A stretch of DNA of 8,044 nucleotides from DRQF01 sp964559135 (GTDB lineage Bacteria > Planctomycetota > GCA-002687715 > DRQF01). The stretch spans positions 1-8,044 of the forward strand of contig CAZLGG010000144.1 in the NCBI GenBank assembly GCA_964559135.1, written 5' to 3'. The position numbers and the translations under genes were made by a program. The notes under the pieces are model-generated. The model was given only the letters and a program-made list of their open reading frames with translations, made no database searches and was not told the DNA's origin. Below, one piece after another: positions 1 through 6,565 of this stretch (position 1 is its first letter; every line of letters starts with the position of its first letter).

Positions 1-67
1 GAAACGACGATTCCTCGACCTGAGGGGTTGCGATCGTTAGGTTGTCTTCTCTCGTACGAAGAAGAAT

Positions 68-72
68 GAGGG
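68..72 (+). promoter_or_regulatory. Ribosome binding site for the GTG-started fadJ-like gene
   Basis: A GAGGG lies 4 bases before the GTG at 77. The spacing is short but usable. An in-frame TAG at 38-40, with no ATG, GTG or TTG between it and 77, makes this GTG the earliest possible start, so the site decides the start by elimination. The rest of 1-76 shows no clear gene or strong promoter; only the short palindrome TCGTACGA at 52-59 stands out. Confidence 0.5.
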
Positions 73-76
73 CTCC

Positions 77-2167
77 GTGACGACATCGAACTCAGCAACA
101 CGACCCGAGACGTGCAACCTCGAGTTGGACGACACGGGTATCGCGGTCCTGACCCTCGAGGGGCGGGATGGACATCCCTTCATCCTCGACATGGAGGCCG
201 TCTCCGGCCTCGAATCCGTCATCGAGTCCCTCGATGGTCGGGACGACGTTCGCGGGCTGTTGATCACAGGAGCCGGGGGCAACGTGTTCTGCGCCGGAGC
301 GGACGTCGACGCGATCGCCGACATGTCGGACCCGAGCAAGATCATGGAAACGTCCGAAAGGGGACAGGAGCTTTTTTCGGCGATCGAGGAACTGCCGTTC
401 CCGGTCGTAGCCCTCATCCACGGCGCGTGCATGGGGGGCGGCCTCGAGCTCGCCTTGGCCGCCCACGCCCGCTTGGTCAGCGATTCGAGCGCGACCCGCC
501 TGGCCCTTCCCGAGGTCCGGCTCGGCATTCTTCCCGCATGGGGCGGCACGACGCGCCTCCCCGAGGCGATCGGCCTCAAGGCCGCGCTCACCTATCTACT
601 CACCGGTCGCACCATGTACGGCGGCCGCGCTCGATCCCTCGGATTGGCCTTGGAATGCCCTCCCAAGGAACTTCTGATGGAACGGGGTCGACGGCGCATC
701 GAGGGGATGATCCAAGCCAGGCACCACGGCCACCACGGCGGGCCCGTGTCGCGCGAGCCGGGAATCCTGGACTACCTCGTGGACGAGATTCCGCCCGTCA
801 CCCGCGCCTCTCTGGCTGTGGCCGAAAGGCAGGTCAAGAAGGAAACGCGCGGCCTCTACCCCGCACCCCTGGCCATTCTGGACGTCCTGCGACGGGGCCG
901 AAACAAGTCTCGCGAAGAACGGTTTCGTCTCGAGCGAGAGGCCCTGGCTCGACTCCTTCCCGGATCGGTGTCGAAACACCTCGTATCCATCTTTCGCCGC
1001 GGTCGACCCAAGGATCGCGGCGGCCTCTACGCGAAGAAGTTTGCCGGGATGCGGCCGATCCGGCGCGTGGGGATCGTTGGAGCGGGCGTCATGGGGCGTG
1101 GAATCGCCCAACTTCTCATCGAGAAAGGACTGGAAGTTCGACTCGTCGACCCGTTTCCCGAAGCGCTCGTGGGGGCCTCGAAGTCCCTTCGGGCGGCCAT
1201 CGAGAAAACCGTGCGGCGACGGCGAGGCGGACGTGTCGAGGTTCGCGCCACCATGGACAGGCTGATGCTGGGCGCTGACTACGCGGGCTTGGCATCCGCG
1301 GATCTGATCATCGAAGCCGTCCCGGAAATCCCCTCCCTCAAGGAGAAGGTCTTCGAAGCGCTGGCCGAGGTTCTCGGCGAACATGCGATCATCGCTTCGA
1401 ACACGTCGAGCCTGTCGGTCTCCACCCTGGCGGCCCATACCGACCGCCCGGGACGTGTCGCGGGGCTGCATTTCTTCAATCCGGCACCCAAGATGCCGCT
1501 GGTCGAGGTCGTTCGGCACGAGGGAGCGGACGAGCTCACTTTGACCGCGCTCATTCAATTCGCCCAATCCATCGGCAAGACTCCGGTTCTCTGCACCGAC
1601 AGCCCGGCGTTCGTCGTCAACCGCCTCCTCGCTCCCTACCTTTTGGAAGCGGTCTCTCTCCTGGCCGACGGCGCGGAGATCACGACGGTGGATGCGGCCG
1701 CGCGAAGCTTCGGCCTACCCATGGGCCCCTTCGCGCTCATGGACACCGTCGGCTTGGACGTCGTGCTCCACGTCTGCCGCCATCTGGAATCGGTCCCCGA
1801 CGTCGGCGTGAGCACACCTGATCTCATCGTCGCCATGGCCGAGAAGGGCCTGCTCGGGAAGAAAGCCGGAAGAGGATTCTACAACTATGGAAAGCGGAGG
1901 CCGCGACCGCGCTCCCGCAAGGAACTGGTCGCCATCGACCCGTCCCTCGACGAGAGCCGCTTCGCCGCCCGACTGGGGCGGCAAGCGCTCTTGGACAGGT
2001 TGTTGGAGGTCCTCGCCAAGGAGGCCGAACGGATCCTCGAGGAGAACATCGTCGAGAGCCCCGACGACCTGGATCTCGCCACCATCTACGGGATGGGATT
2101 TCCTCCTTGGACCGGAGGACTTGCGACATGGATGCGGGAGAGCCTGTGGGAGAGCGAATCGTCATGA
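77..2167 (+). CDS. fadJ: Fatty-acid oxidation multifunctional alpha chain (enoyl-CoA hydratase / 3-hydroxyacyl-CoA dehydrogenase)
   Basis: Hydrates trans-2-enoyl-CoA and then oxidises L-3-hydroxyacyl-CoA with NAD+ in cytoplasmic beta-oxidation. The 696 residues are close to the usual ~715 of FadJ. Residues ~16-200 are a crotonase domain with the CAGADV oxyanion-hole motif (72-77) and both catalytic acids in place: E124 (in GGGLEL) and E146 (in LPEVRLG). After a basic linker, the NAD-binding domain starts at ~328 with GAGVMG (G335, G337, G340). The dehydrogenase residues H465 (LHFFNP), E477 and N515 (VVNR) are present. The two C-terminal 3HCDH domains follow, with GKKAGRGFYNY at 594-604 and a typical end around GMGFPPWTGG. 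Translation begins at a GTG. The gene overlaps the thiolase gene by 4 bp, which marks it as the alpha chain of a trifunctional complex. FadB versus FadJ is decided mainly by the FadI-like partner, so the symbol is less certain than the function. Confidence 0.95.
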   Translation: MTTSNSATRPETCNLELDDTGIAVLTLEGRDGHPFILDMEAVSGLESVIESLDGRDDVRGLLITGAGGNVFCAGADVDAIADMSDPSKIMETSERGQELFSAIEELPFPVVALIHGACMGGGLELALAAHARLVSDSSATRLALPEVRLGILPAWGGTTRLPEAIGLKAALTYLLTGRTMYGGRARSLGLALECPPKELLMERGRRRIEGMIQARHHGHHGGPVSREPGILDYLVDEIPPVTRASLAVAERQVKKETRGLYPAPLAILDVLRRGRNKSREERFRLEREALARLLPGSVSKHLVSIFRRGRPKDRGGLYAKKFAGMRPIRRVGIVGAGVMGRGIAQLLIEKGLEVRLVDPFPEALVGASKSLRAAIEKTVRRRRGGRVEVRATMDRLMLGADYAGLASADLIIEAVPEIPSLKEKVFEALAEVLGEHAIIASNTSSLSVSTLAAHTDRPGRVAGLHFFNPAPKMPLVEVVRHEGADELTLTALIQFAQSIGKTPVLCTDSPAFVVNRLLAPYLLEAVSLLADGAEITTVDAAARSFGLPMGPFALMDTVGLDVVLHVCRHLESVPDVGVSTPDLIVAMAEKGLLGKKAGRGFYNYGKRRPRPRSRKELVAIDPSLDESRFAARLGRQALLDRLLEVLAKEAERILEENIVESPDDLDLATIYGMGFPPWTGGLATWMRESLWESESS
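2148..2154 (+). promoter_or_regulatory. Ribosome binding site fixing the thiolase start at 2164
   Basis: GGGAGAG sits 9 bases before the ATG at 2164, inside the last codons of the upstream gene. It supports 2164 over the earlier in-frame TTG at 2107, which has no comparable site and would add 19 residues unlike any thiolase N-terminus. The ATGA overlap suggests translational coupling with the upstream gene. Confidence 0.7.
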
Positions 2168-3444
2168 CGTCCACCGAGAGATTGATGATTCTCGACGGCA
2201 TTCGGACCCCCTTCGGGAAAGCCGGCGGCGCGCTCTCCCCCCTCGAAGCCGATGACTTGGGACGACTGGTTCTAAGAGAGCTCGTCGACCGGCGGCGCCT
2301 TCACCACGACGACGTGGATCAGGTCTTTCTGGGATGCGTGGGGCAAAACGCCAAGGCCGCGAATCTCGCCCGAGTCGTGGCGCTTCGGGCGGGGCTCGGA
2401 GACCGGATGCCCGCCATGACTGTCCATCGGAACTGCGCCTCGGGGATGGAGGCCGTCACGCAAGCCGCTCTCCGCGTCGCCACCGGACGCGGCCACACGT
2501 TCCTCGTCGGTGGGACGGAATCCATGAGCAACTACCCCCTCGAGGTTTCGGACGCGACCAAGCGAATCCTCATGGACTTCCAACGCGCCCGAAGCCTCAA
2601 GGCTCGGATGGGGGTCCTGTCACGCCTGCGCCCCCGACATCTGAGACCCGTGATCACCCTGCTGCGAGGGCTGAAAGACCCGACCAGCGGTCTCGGCATG
2701 GGCCAGACCGCCGAGAAGATCGCGCGCGAGTTCGGCGTGGACCGGAATGCCCAGGACGAATTCGCGCTGCGGAGCCACCAACGGGCGACGGCGGCACGGG
2801 ACCGACTCGGCGAAGAGATCCTCCCCCTTCCGGCCGGATCGGCCTGGGTGGAGGAGGACGAGTCGGTGCGTCCCGAACAAAGCATGGAAGCTCTCGCGAA
2901 GCTGCGGCCCGTCTTCGAGAAGAATTACGGAACCGTGACCGCCGGCAACGCCTGCCCGGTGAGCGACGGCGCGGTCGGGCTCCTCGTGGGGAGCGAAGAC
3001 AGGGCAAGTTCCATGGGGATCGATCCCCTCGGAGTGCTCGTCGACTGGTGCTATGTCGCCCTCGACCCCACGCGCATGGGCCTCGGCCCCGTCCATGCGA
3101 TCGCTCGGCTTCTCCAGCAGACGGGGCTCGACCTCGAGGACATCGACCTTTTCGAGATCAACGAAGCCTTCGCAGCTCAGGTTCTGGCCTGTCTCCGAGC
3201 GGCTCGCGACGTGGGTTTTTGCCGTCGGGAGCTCGGGCTGGAGCGCGCTCTCGGTGAGATCCCCGAGGAGCGCCTCAACGTCAACGGAGGCGCCATCGCC
3301 ATCGGCCATCCCGTCGGAGCCACGGGCGCTCGCCTGGTCCTGACCCTGCTGCGGGAGATGGGGCGTCGCGGCCTCAAGCGCGGAATAGCCAGTCTTTGCG
3401 TGGGCGGCGGCCAGGGTGCGGCCCTCCTCTTGGAACGCCCCTGA
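2164..3444 (+). CDS. fadI: Acetyl-CoA C-acyltransferase (3-ketoacyl-CoA thiolase), trifunctional-complex beta chain
   Basis: Cleaves 3-ketoacyl-CoA with CoA to give acetyl-CoA and a shortened acyl-CoA, the last step of beta-oxidation. From the ATG at 2164 the product is 426 residues, and its N-terminus (ILDGIRTPFGKAGGAL) lines up with thiolases. Catalytic residues visible: nucleophile C91 (HRNCASGMEA), NEAF at 333-336, H382 (GHPVGATG) and C412 (CVGGGQG). Residues ~145-210, with a basic loop (RLRPRHLRPV, 154-163) followed by GLGMGQTAEKIA and QDEFALRSHQRA, resemble FadI and the beta chain of mitochondrial trifunctional protein more than FadA or biosynthetic thiolases; in those relatives this insertion is linked to membrane contact. 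The gene directly follows the alpha chain with a 4-bp overlap, so the two proteins are very probably made together and assemble as an alpha2beta2-type complex. The family call is secure; the FadI subtype is inferred from the loop and its partner. Confidence 0.94.
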   Translation: MTSTERLMILDGIRTPFGKAGGALSPLEADDLGRLVLRELVDRRRLHHDDVDQVFLGCVGQNAKAANLARVVALRAGLGDRMPAMTVHRNCASGMEAVTQAALRVATGRGHTFLVGGTESMSNYPLEVSDATKRILMDFQRARSLKARMGVLSRLRPRHLRPVITLLRGLKDPTSGLGMGQTAEKIAREFGVDRNAQDEFALRSHQRATAARDRLGEEILPLPAGSAWVEEDESVRPEQSMEALAKLRPVFEKNYGTVTAGNACPVSDGAVGLLVGSEDRASSMGIDPLGVLVDWCYVALDPTRMGLGPVHAIARLLQQTGLDLEDIDLFEINEAFAAQVLACLRAARDVGFCRRELGLERALGEIPEERLNVNGGAIAIGHPVGATGARLVLTLLREMGRRGLKRGIASLCVGGGQGAALLLERP

Positions 3445-3458
3445 AGCCTCATCCGTCT

Positions 3459-3483
3459 CCGCAGCGGCCGCGGGTTTCCTTTT
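3459..3483 (+). terminator. Weak candidate terminator after the fadJ-fadI pair
   Basis: A CCGC / GCGG stem (3459-3462 and 3470-3473, 7-base loop, one possible extra G-U pair) is followed by a pyrimidine run including TTT and TTTT up to 3483. The stem is short and the T run is interrupted, so it may be chance in GC-rich DNA. The remainder of the 104-bp gap (3445-3548) shows only a poor TACAGT -10-like hexamer at 3497-3502 without a good -35. Confidence 0.2.
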
Positions 3484-3535
3484 CCCTTCCAGGGCGTACA
3501 GTGTTTCCCCGCGCTGCACCACCGGGCGGCGGAAG

Positions 3536-3541
3536 AAGGAG
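3536..3541 (+). promoter_or_regulatory. Ribosome binding site fixing the adenosine deaminase start at 3549
   Basis: AAGGAG lies 7 bases before the ATG at 3549, a near-ideal site. The reading frame stays open back to a GTG at 3396, inside the thiolase gene, but those extra 51 codons give a Pro/Arg-rich stretch unlike deaminases. Confidence 0.8.
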
Positions 3542-3548
3542 AACGCGT

Positions 3549-4652
3549 ATGGCCCACCCACTTCTCGACTCGGACGTCCTCAGGCGCATGCCGAAGGTTT
3601 TGCTCCATGACCATCTGGACGGCGGCCTCCGCCCCCAAACCGTCATCGAACTCGCTCGCGATGTCCCCGACGTCGAACTGCCGACGGAAGACCCGGCGGA
3701 ATTGGCGGAGTGGTTTTTTCGAGGTGCGAACCGCGGCAGCCTGAAGGAATACCTGGAGGGCTTCGCCGTGACCTGCGGTGTCATGCAGAGCGAGGAAGCA
3801 CTCCATCGCGTGGCCGTCGAGTTGATGGAGGACATGCGGCGGGACGGGGTGGTGTACACCGAAGTCCGCTTCGCCCCGTTCCTCCACACGGAGCTGGGGC
3901 TCAATGTCGAGCAGGTCATGTCCTCGGTCCTCGACGGGTTGGAAGAAGGAAGCCGGAACACCGGCGTACAATACGGGCTCATCGTCTGCGCTCTTCGCAA
4001 CCTCGACCCCGCCCTGTCGATTCTCATGGCCGAACTCGCCGTTTCCTTCCGAGACCGACGATGCATTGGTTTCGACCTCGCCGGCGATGAATTCGGCCAT
4101 CCGCCCAAAACCCACCTCGAGGCCTTTCACTACTGCCAACGCGAGAACTTCAACATCACCATTCATGCGGGGGAGGCGTTCGGAAAGCAGAGCATCTGGC
4201 AGGCCCTTCAGTACTGCGGCGCCCACCGAATCGGACATGCCACACGACTGATCGAGGACATGATCGTCCAAAACGGCCAGCTCGTGGGCATGGGCACTCT
4301 CGCCACGTACATCAAGGACAGGCGTATTCCCCTCGAAATCTGCCTCTCGAGCAACGTCCATACCGGGGCTGTGAAGAGCATCGAGGAGCACCCGTTCCGC
4401 CTGTACTTCGACGAGAGTTTCCGGGTGACGCTCAACACCGACAATCGTCTCATGTCGAACACCACGCTCACGAAAGAGTACGGAGTGGCGCAATCGGTCT
4501 TCGGGCTCGGCCCTCGGGATCTGGAGAAACTGACGATCAACGCCATGAAGAGTGCATTCATCGGCTTCGACGAGCGTATCGAGATCATCTACGACGCGAT
4601 CAAACCTGGATTTCAACGCCTTCGGGATGAGGGCGCTCTGCCGGAGGCTTGA
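3549..4652 (+). CDS. add: Adenosine deaminase (zinc-dependent, mycobacterial/actinobacterial Add type)
   Basis: Deaminates adenosine (and usually 2'-deoxyadenosine) to inosine in cytoplasmic purine salvage. The 367-residue product is the normal length for the family and spans a complete amidohydrolase-type TIM barrel. Zinc and catalytic residues are visible: H20 and H22 (HDHLDGG), H206 and E209 (IHAGE), H230 (RIGH) and D298 (NTDN). Other family blocks are YTEVRFAP at 103-110, GFDLAGDE at 174-181 and LSSNVHTGAVKS at 266-277. HDHLDGG, NTDNRLMS and NAMKSAFI closely match Mycobacterium tuberculosis Add as I remember it, placing it in that subtype rather than the animal type, where a second Asp follows the zinc Asp (here N299). 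It lies 104 bp downstream of the thiolase gene with a strong ribosome site of its own. Another nucleoside or an aminodeoxyfutalosine-like substrate is possible but less likely. Confidence 0.93.
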   Translation: MAHPLLDSDVLRRMPKVLLHDHLDGGLRPQTVIELARDVPDVELPTEDPAELAEWFFRGANRGSLKEYLEGFAVTCGVMQSEEALHRVAVELMEDMRRDGVVYTEVRFAPFLHTELGLNVEQVMSSVLDGLEEGSRNTGVQYGLIVCALRNLDPALSILMAELAVSFRDRRCIGFDLAGDEFGHPPKTHLEAFHYCQRENFNITIHAGEAFGKQSIWQALQYCGAHRIGHATRLIEDMIVQNGQLVGMGTLATYIKDRRIPLEICLSSNVHTGAVKSIEEHPFRLYFDESFRVTLNTDNRLMSNTTLTKEYGVAQSVFGLGPRDLEKLTINAMKSAFIGFDERIEIIYDAIKPGFQRLRDEGALPEA

Positions 4653-4716
4653 GGCCTGGAGGCGATGGAGTATCCTCGTGTGAGCCCGGCGTCATCCGGC
4701 CTACGCCCACCTACGC

Positions 4717-4723
4717 GAGGGAG
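4717..4723 (+). promoter_or_regulatory. Ribosome binding site for the HAD phosphatase gene
   Basis: GAGGGAG ends 8 bases before the ATG at 4732. The 79-bp gap upstream (4653-4731) contains a short direct repeat, CCTACGC at 4700-4706 and again at 4710-4716, but no convincing promoter or terminator. Readthrough from the deaminase gene is plausible. Confidence 0.65.
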
Positions 4724-4731
4724 AACCGTTC

Positions 4732-5451
4732 ATGCCAGTCTCCTGCATCGTCTACGACCTGGACGGAACGCTGATCGACTCCGCGGACGACATCGCGGCG
4801 GCTGTCAATCGCACGCGCGCCCACTACGACCTCGAGCCTCTCTCGGTCGACCACGTGAAGACGTTCATCGGTGACGGCGTACGCCGTCTTCTCGAGCGGG
4901 CTCTTCTTGGAATCGTGGAGGACCCGGTGATGCGGCCCGCCCGATGCCTCCCCAAGAGGTGGACGGACCTCGACGAGGTCATGGAGGTCTTCATCGGCGA
5001 GTACTGTCTCGACCCCGTGATCGAGACGACCACCTACCCCGGTGTCGTCGACGCCCTGCGGAGGTGGTACGAGGAAGGCGTGGCCCAGGTCGTTTTGACG
5101 AACAAGCCGGATCCGATCGCGAAGAAGGTTCTGGAAAACCTGGGGCTAGCCAAATACCTCGATGTGATCATCGGCAAGAACGCAGTCGACGACGACGGGA
5201 AACCCGTACCGCCGAAGGGAAGTGCGGAGGTCGTGGACTACATCCTCTACCAGACCGGCGCGGAGCGGGATGAGACGGTGCTCGTGGGGGACGATCGCCC
5301 CGACATCGCGACGGCGCAAGCGGGGGGCATCCGCTGCATCGTCATCCTCGGGGGATACGGCAATCCCGAGGAACTCGCGGCGATCGCCCCCGACCTGGAC
5401 CTCTGCGTGGCGACGTTCGAAGACGCGGACGTCTTGCTACAGGGGCTTTGA
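4732..5451 (+). CDS. gph: HAD-superfamily phosphatase, phosphoglycolate phosphatase-like
   Basis: Predicted Mg2+-dependent phosphatase of HAD subfamily IA; the best-known relatives hydrolyse 2-phosphoglycolate, a by-product of DNA repair and RuBisCO oxygenation. The 239 residues suit the family. Motif I is DLDGTLIDS with nucleophile D9 and acid/base D11. Motif II is T123 in LTNKP. Motif III is one of the lysines in GKPVPPK (K157 or K162). Motif IV is GDDRPD with D187 and D191. The helical cap between ~18 and ~95 contains FIGDGVRRLLERAL, similar to Gph (FIG.G...L..RAL). The protein has no signal peptide or membrane segment. The substrate cannot be read from sequence; other small phosphoesters (for example pyrophosphate or sugar phosphates) are real alternatives. 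Its last 15 bp overlap the convergent esterase gene. Confidence 0.87.
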   Translation: MPVSCIVYDLDGTLIDSADDIAAAVNRTRAHYDLEPLSVDHVKTFIGDGVRRLLERALLGIVEDPVMRPARCLPKRWTDLDEVMEVFIGEYCLDPVIETTTYPGVVDALRRWYEEGVAQVVLTNKPDPIAKKVLENLGLAKYLDVIIGKNAVDDDGKPVPPKGSAEVVDYILYQTGAERDETVLVGDDRPDIATAQAGGIRCIVILGGYGNPEELAAIAPDLDLCVATFEDADVLLQGL

Positions 5452-6348
5452 CCTGAAAACCTCCATGTGCAGCGGCAGCGTCGCCTGGAGGTGACGGTCC
5501 GCCCAGAGCCATGTGTGGCGAGCGCGACGATCGAGGATCATCCCTTTCTTGCGGAAGCTGTTGACGATCCCTCGTTGCTGCAGCGCAAGGTCCATGCGGA
5601 GCCCCCGGTCCACGTTTCCCCACCTCTCGCTTCCCGCCACATGGAGATGGAAGACCAATCCCTTCAACGCCTTCAGGCGGTCGCCGTCCGCCTTCTCGAT
5701 GATGGTGATGGGATTGTGGCGTTCCATCTTCGCTCGATCCCAGACACCATCGCGTCGGAAGTAAGGAGAGCATGTGTCCGAGAACCACAGCCGGCAGGCG
5801 CGTCCATGAGGAGGCCTTCGAGGATCGATCTGGCCGGGCCACATGAAGCTGCCGTCGTAGGCTCCGATGGAGCCGAAGAGACGCGGGTAGCGCGTGGCCA
5901 GCATCACGGCTGAATACCCCCCCATGCTGAAGCCGTCAATGGCGGCTCCCGATCGATCGGTTCGCACCGGCAGGTGGCGTTGGACCCATGTCCGCACCTC
6001 GAAAAAGTGGTCTTCCATCCGACCATTGCCCACCCCGTAGGGCCCCCCGTTCGCGGACCAGTTCACGGGAATGCCTTGGAAACGGCGCTCTCGGTCCATG
6101 AATCCGGGAAGAACCACCACGAGAGGGTCGATGAGGCCCTCGCCGATGAGCCGATCCAGAGTGAAACGGAGTCCCGGACGCCCATCCTGCATTCCCCCCC
6201 ACTCGGTCTCGTGACCACGCAACAGATAGAGAACCGGATAGGGGCCGCCCGACGGCAGAAAACCCGGAGGAAGATAGACCCCGAAACGCTTCAGAACCCC
6301 GAGGCATGACCGCGGCAATGTGACCCAACGGATGGAGGACCCCGGCAT
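5437..6348 (-). CDS. Putative esterase, alpha/beta hydrolase of the esterase D / antigen 85 family
   Basis: Probable carboxylesterase or acyl hydrolase; substrate unknown. The 303-residue product matches the putative-esterase family (as in S-formylglutathione hydrolase, Fes-type and antigen 85 enzymes): an N-terminal strand pair ending in FGVYLPPGF, the strand PVLYLLRGH leading to the oxyanion loop, LVVVLPGF at 76-83, then the nucleophile elbow GFSMGGYSA with S141. H278 (RHTWLW) is the likely catalytic histidine, and E241 or D247 near the HVAGS strand the acid. The AYDGSFMW stretch after the elbow is also typical. There is no signal peptide or lipobox, so it looks cytoplasmic from this start. 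The ATG at 6348 is preceded by AGGAA at a 6-base spacing and is the first start after an in-frame stop at 6409-6411. It converges on the phosphatase gene and diverges from the protease gene. Confidence 0.85.
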   Translation of the reverse strand: MPGSSIRWVTLPRSCLGVLKRFGVYLPPGFLPSGGPYPVLYLLRGHETEWGGMQDGRPGLRFTLDRLIGEGLIDPLVVVLPGFMDRERRFQGIPVNWSANGGPYGVGNGRMEDHFFEVRTWVQRHLPVRTDRSGAAIDGFSMGGYSAVMLATRYPRLFGSIGAYDGSFMWPGQIDPRRPPHGRACRLWFSDTCSPYFRRDGVWDRAKMERHNPITIIEKADGDRLKALKGLVFHLHVAGSERWGNVDRGLRMDLALQQRGIVNSFRKKGMILDRRARHTWLWADRHLQATLPLHMEVFRSKPL

Positions 6349-6354
6349 GACGAA

Positions 6355-6359
6355 TTCCT
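6355..6359 (-). promoter_or_regulatory. Ribosome binding site for the minus-strand esterase gene
   Basis: Read on the minus strand, AGGAA lies 6 bases before the ATG at 6348-6346. It supports that start, which is also the first possible one in the frame. Confidence 0.55.
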
Positions 6360-6385
6360 GCCCCTTCTCGAAGCGAACTCTTGTG

Positions 6386-6400
6386 CGGGCCCAAAGCCCG
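6386..6400. repeat. Short inverted repeat in the esterase leader
   Basis: CGGGC and GCCCG (5 bp each) are separated by CCAAA, about 40 bases upstream of the esterase start. It could form a small GC hairpin in the esterase leader RNA. In GC-rich DNA a stem this short has little weight. Confidence 0.25.
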
Positions 6401-6438
6401 AGGAGACCTTATCGTCGTCCGGATCCGTCCCCCAGGGC

Positions 6439-6461
6439 TCCAGGAAGAAAAGAATCCTGGA
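6439..6461. repeat. Perfect 7-bp inverted repeat in the divergent intergenic region
   Basis: TCCAGGA (6439-6445) and TCCTGGA (6455-6461) are exact reverse complements around a purine-rich 9-base spacer. The repeat lies between the divergently placed esterase and protease genes, directly upstream of the best -10-like hexamer for the protease gene. It could be an operator for a dimeric regulator or an RNA hairpin. Nothing identifies the binding protein. Confidence 0.4.
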
Positions 6462-6487
6462 AGTCGATGGGGATCGATCTCTATGAT
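6458..6487 (+). promoter_or_regulatory. Candidate sigma70-type promoter for the protease gene
   Basis: TATGAT at 6482-6487 differs by one base from the -10 consensus. The best -35 partner, TGGAAG at 6458-6463 with an 18-base spacer, matches only three of six bases. A start near 6494 would give a leader of about 70 bases. Its upstream half overlaps the inverted repeat at 6439-6461, the usual layout of a repressor site. The rest of 6349-6565 shows no gene. Confidence 0.28.
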
Positions 6488-6554
6488 ACTTCCATCGCCC
6501 AAGCTCCCGGTCCTGACACCCGTTTGCCTTATCACGACAATCCCGACCCGATGC

Positions 6555-6558
6555 GGAG
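6555..6558 (+). promoter_or_regulatory. Ribosome binding site fixing the protease start at 6566
   Basis: GGAG lies 7 bases before the ATG at 6566. The alternative in-frame ATG at 6551 has no purine-rich site upstream and would put five extra residues before a signal peptide that already has a normal n-region, so 6566 is preferred. Confidence 0.6.
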
Positions 6559-6565
6559 TGCATCC

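Noticed and set aside
112..1278. Plus-strand frame of 388 codons inside the fadJ-like gene
   Set aside because: Arg/Gly/Pro-rich out-of-frame reading of a clear crotonase/dehydrogenase gene.
2107..2163. TTG start giving a longer thiolase
   Set aside because: It adds 19 residues unlike thiolase N-termini. The ATG at 2164 has a good ribosome site and an ATGA overlap.
3465..3472. GCGGCCGC palindrome between thiolase and deaminase genes
   Set aside because: An 8-bp GC palindrome is expected by chance in DNA of this composition; it is not evidence of an operator.
3396..3548. GTG start inside the thiolase gene for a longer adenosine deaminase
   Set aside because: The extra 51 residues are Pro/Arg-rich and absent from the family. 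AAGGAG at 3536-3541 points to 3549.
2620..3561. Minus-strand open frame opposite the thiolase gene
   Set aside because: Shadow of the thiolase coding strand; composition-driven, no domain, no ribosome site.
3177..4616. Long minus-strand open frame (about 479 codons) opposite the deaminase gene
   Set aside because: It lies antisense to an unmistakable deaminase and the end of the thiolase gene. The translation has no recognisable motif, and antisense frames of this length are common in GC-rich coding DNA.
4700..4716. CCTACGC direct repeat upstream of the phosphatase gene
   Set aside because: Only two 7-base copies; too short to distinguish from chance and not placed like a known control element.
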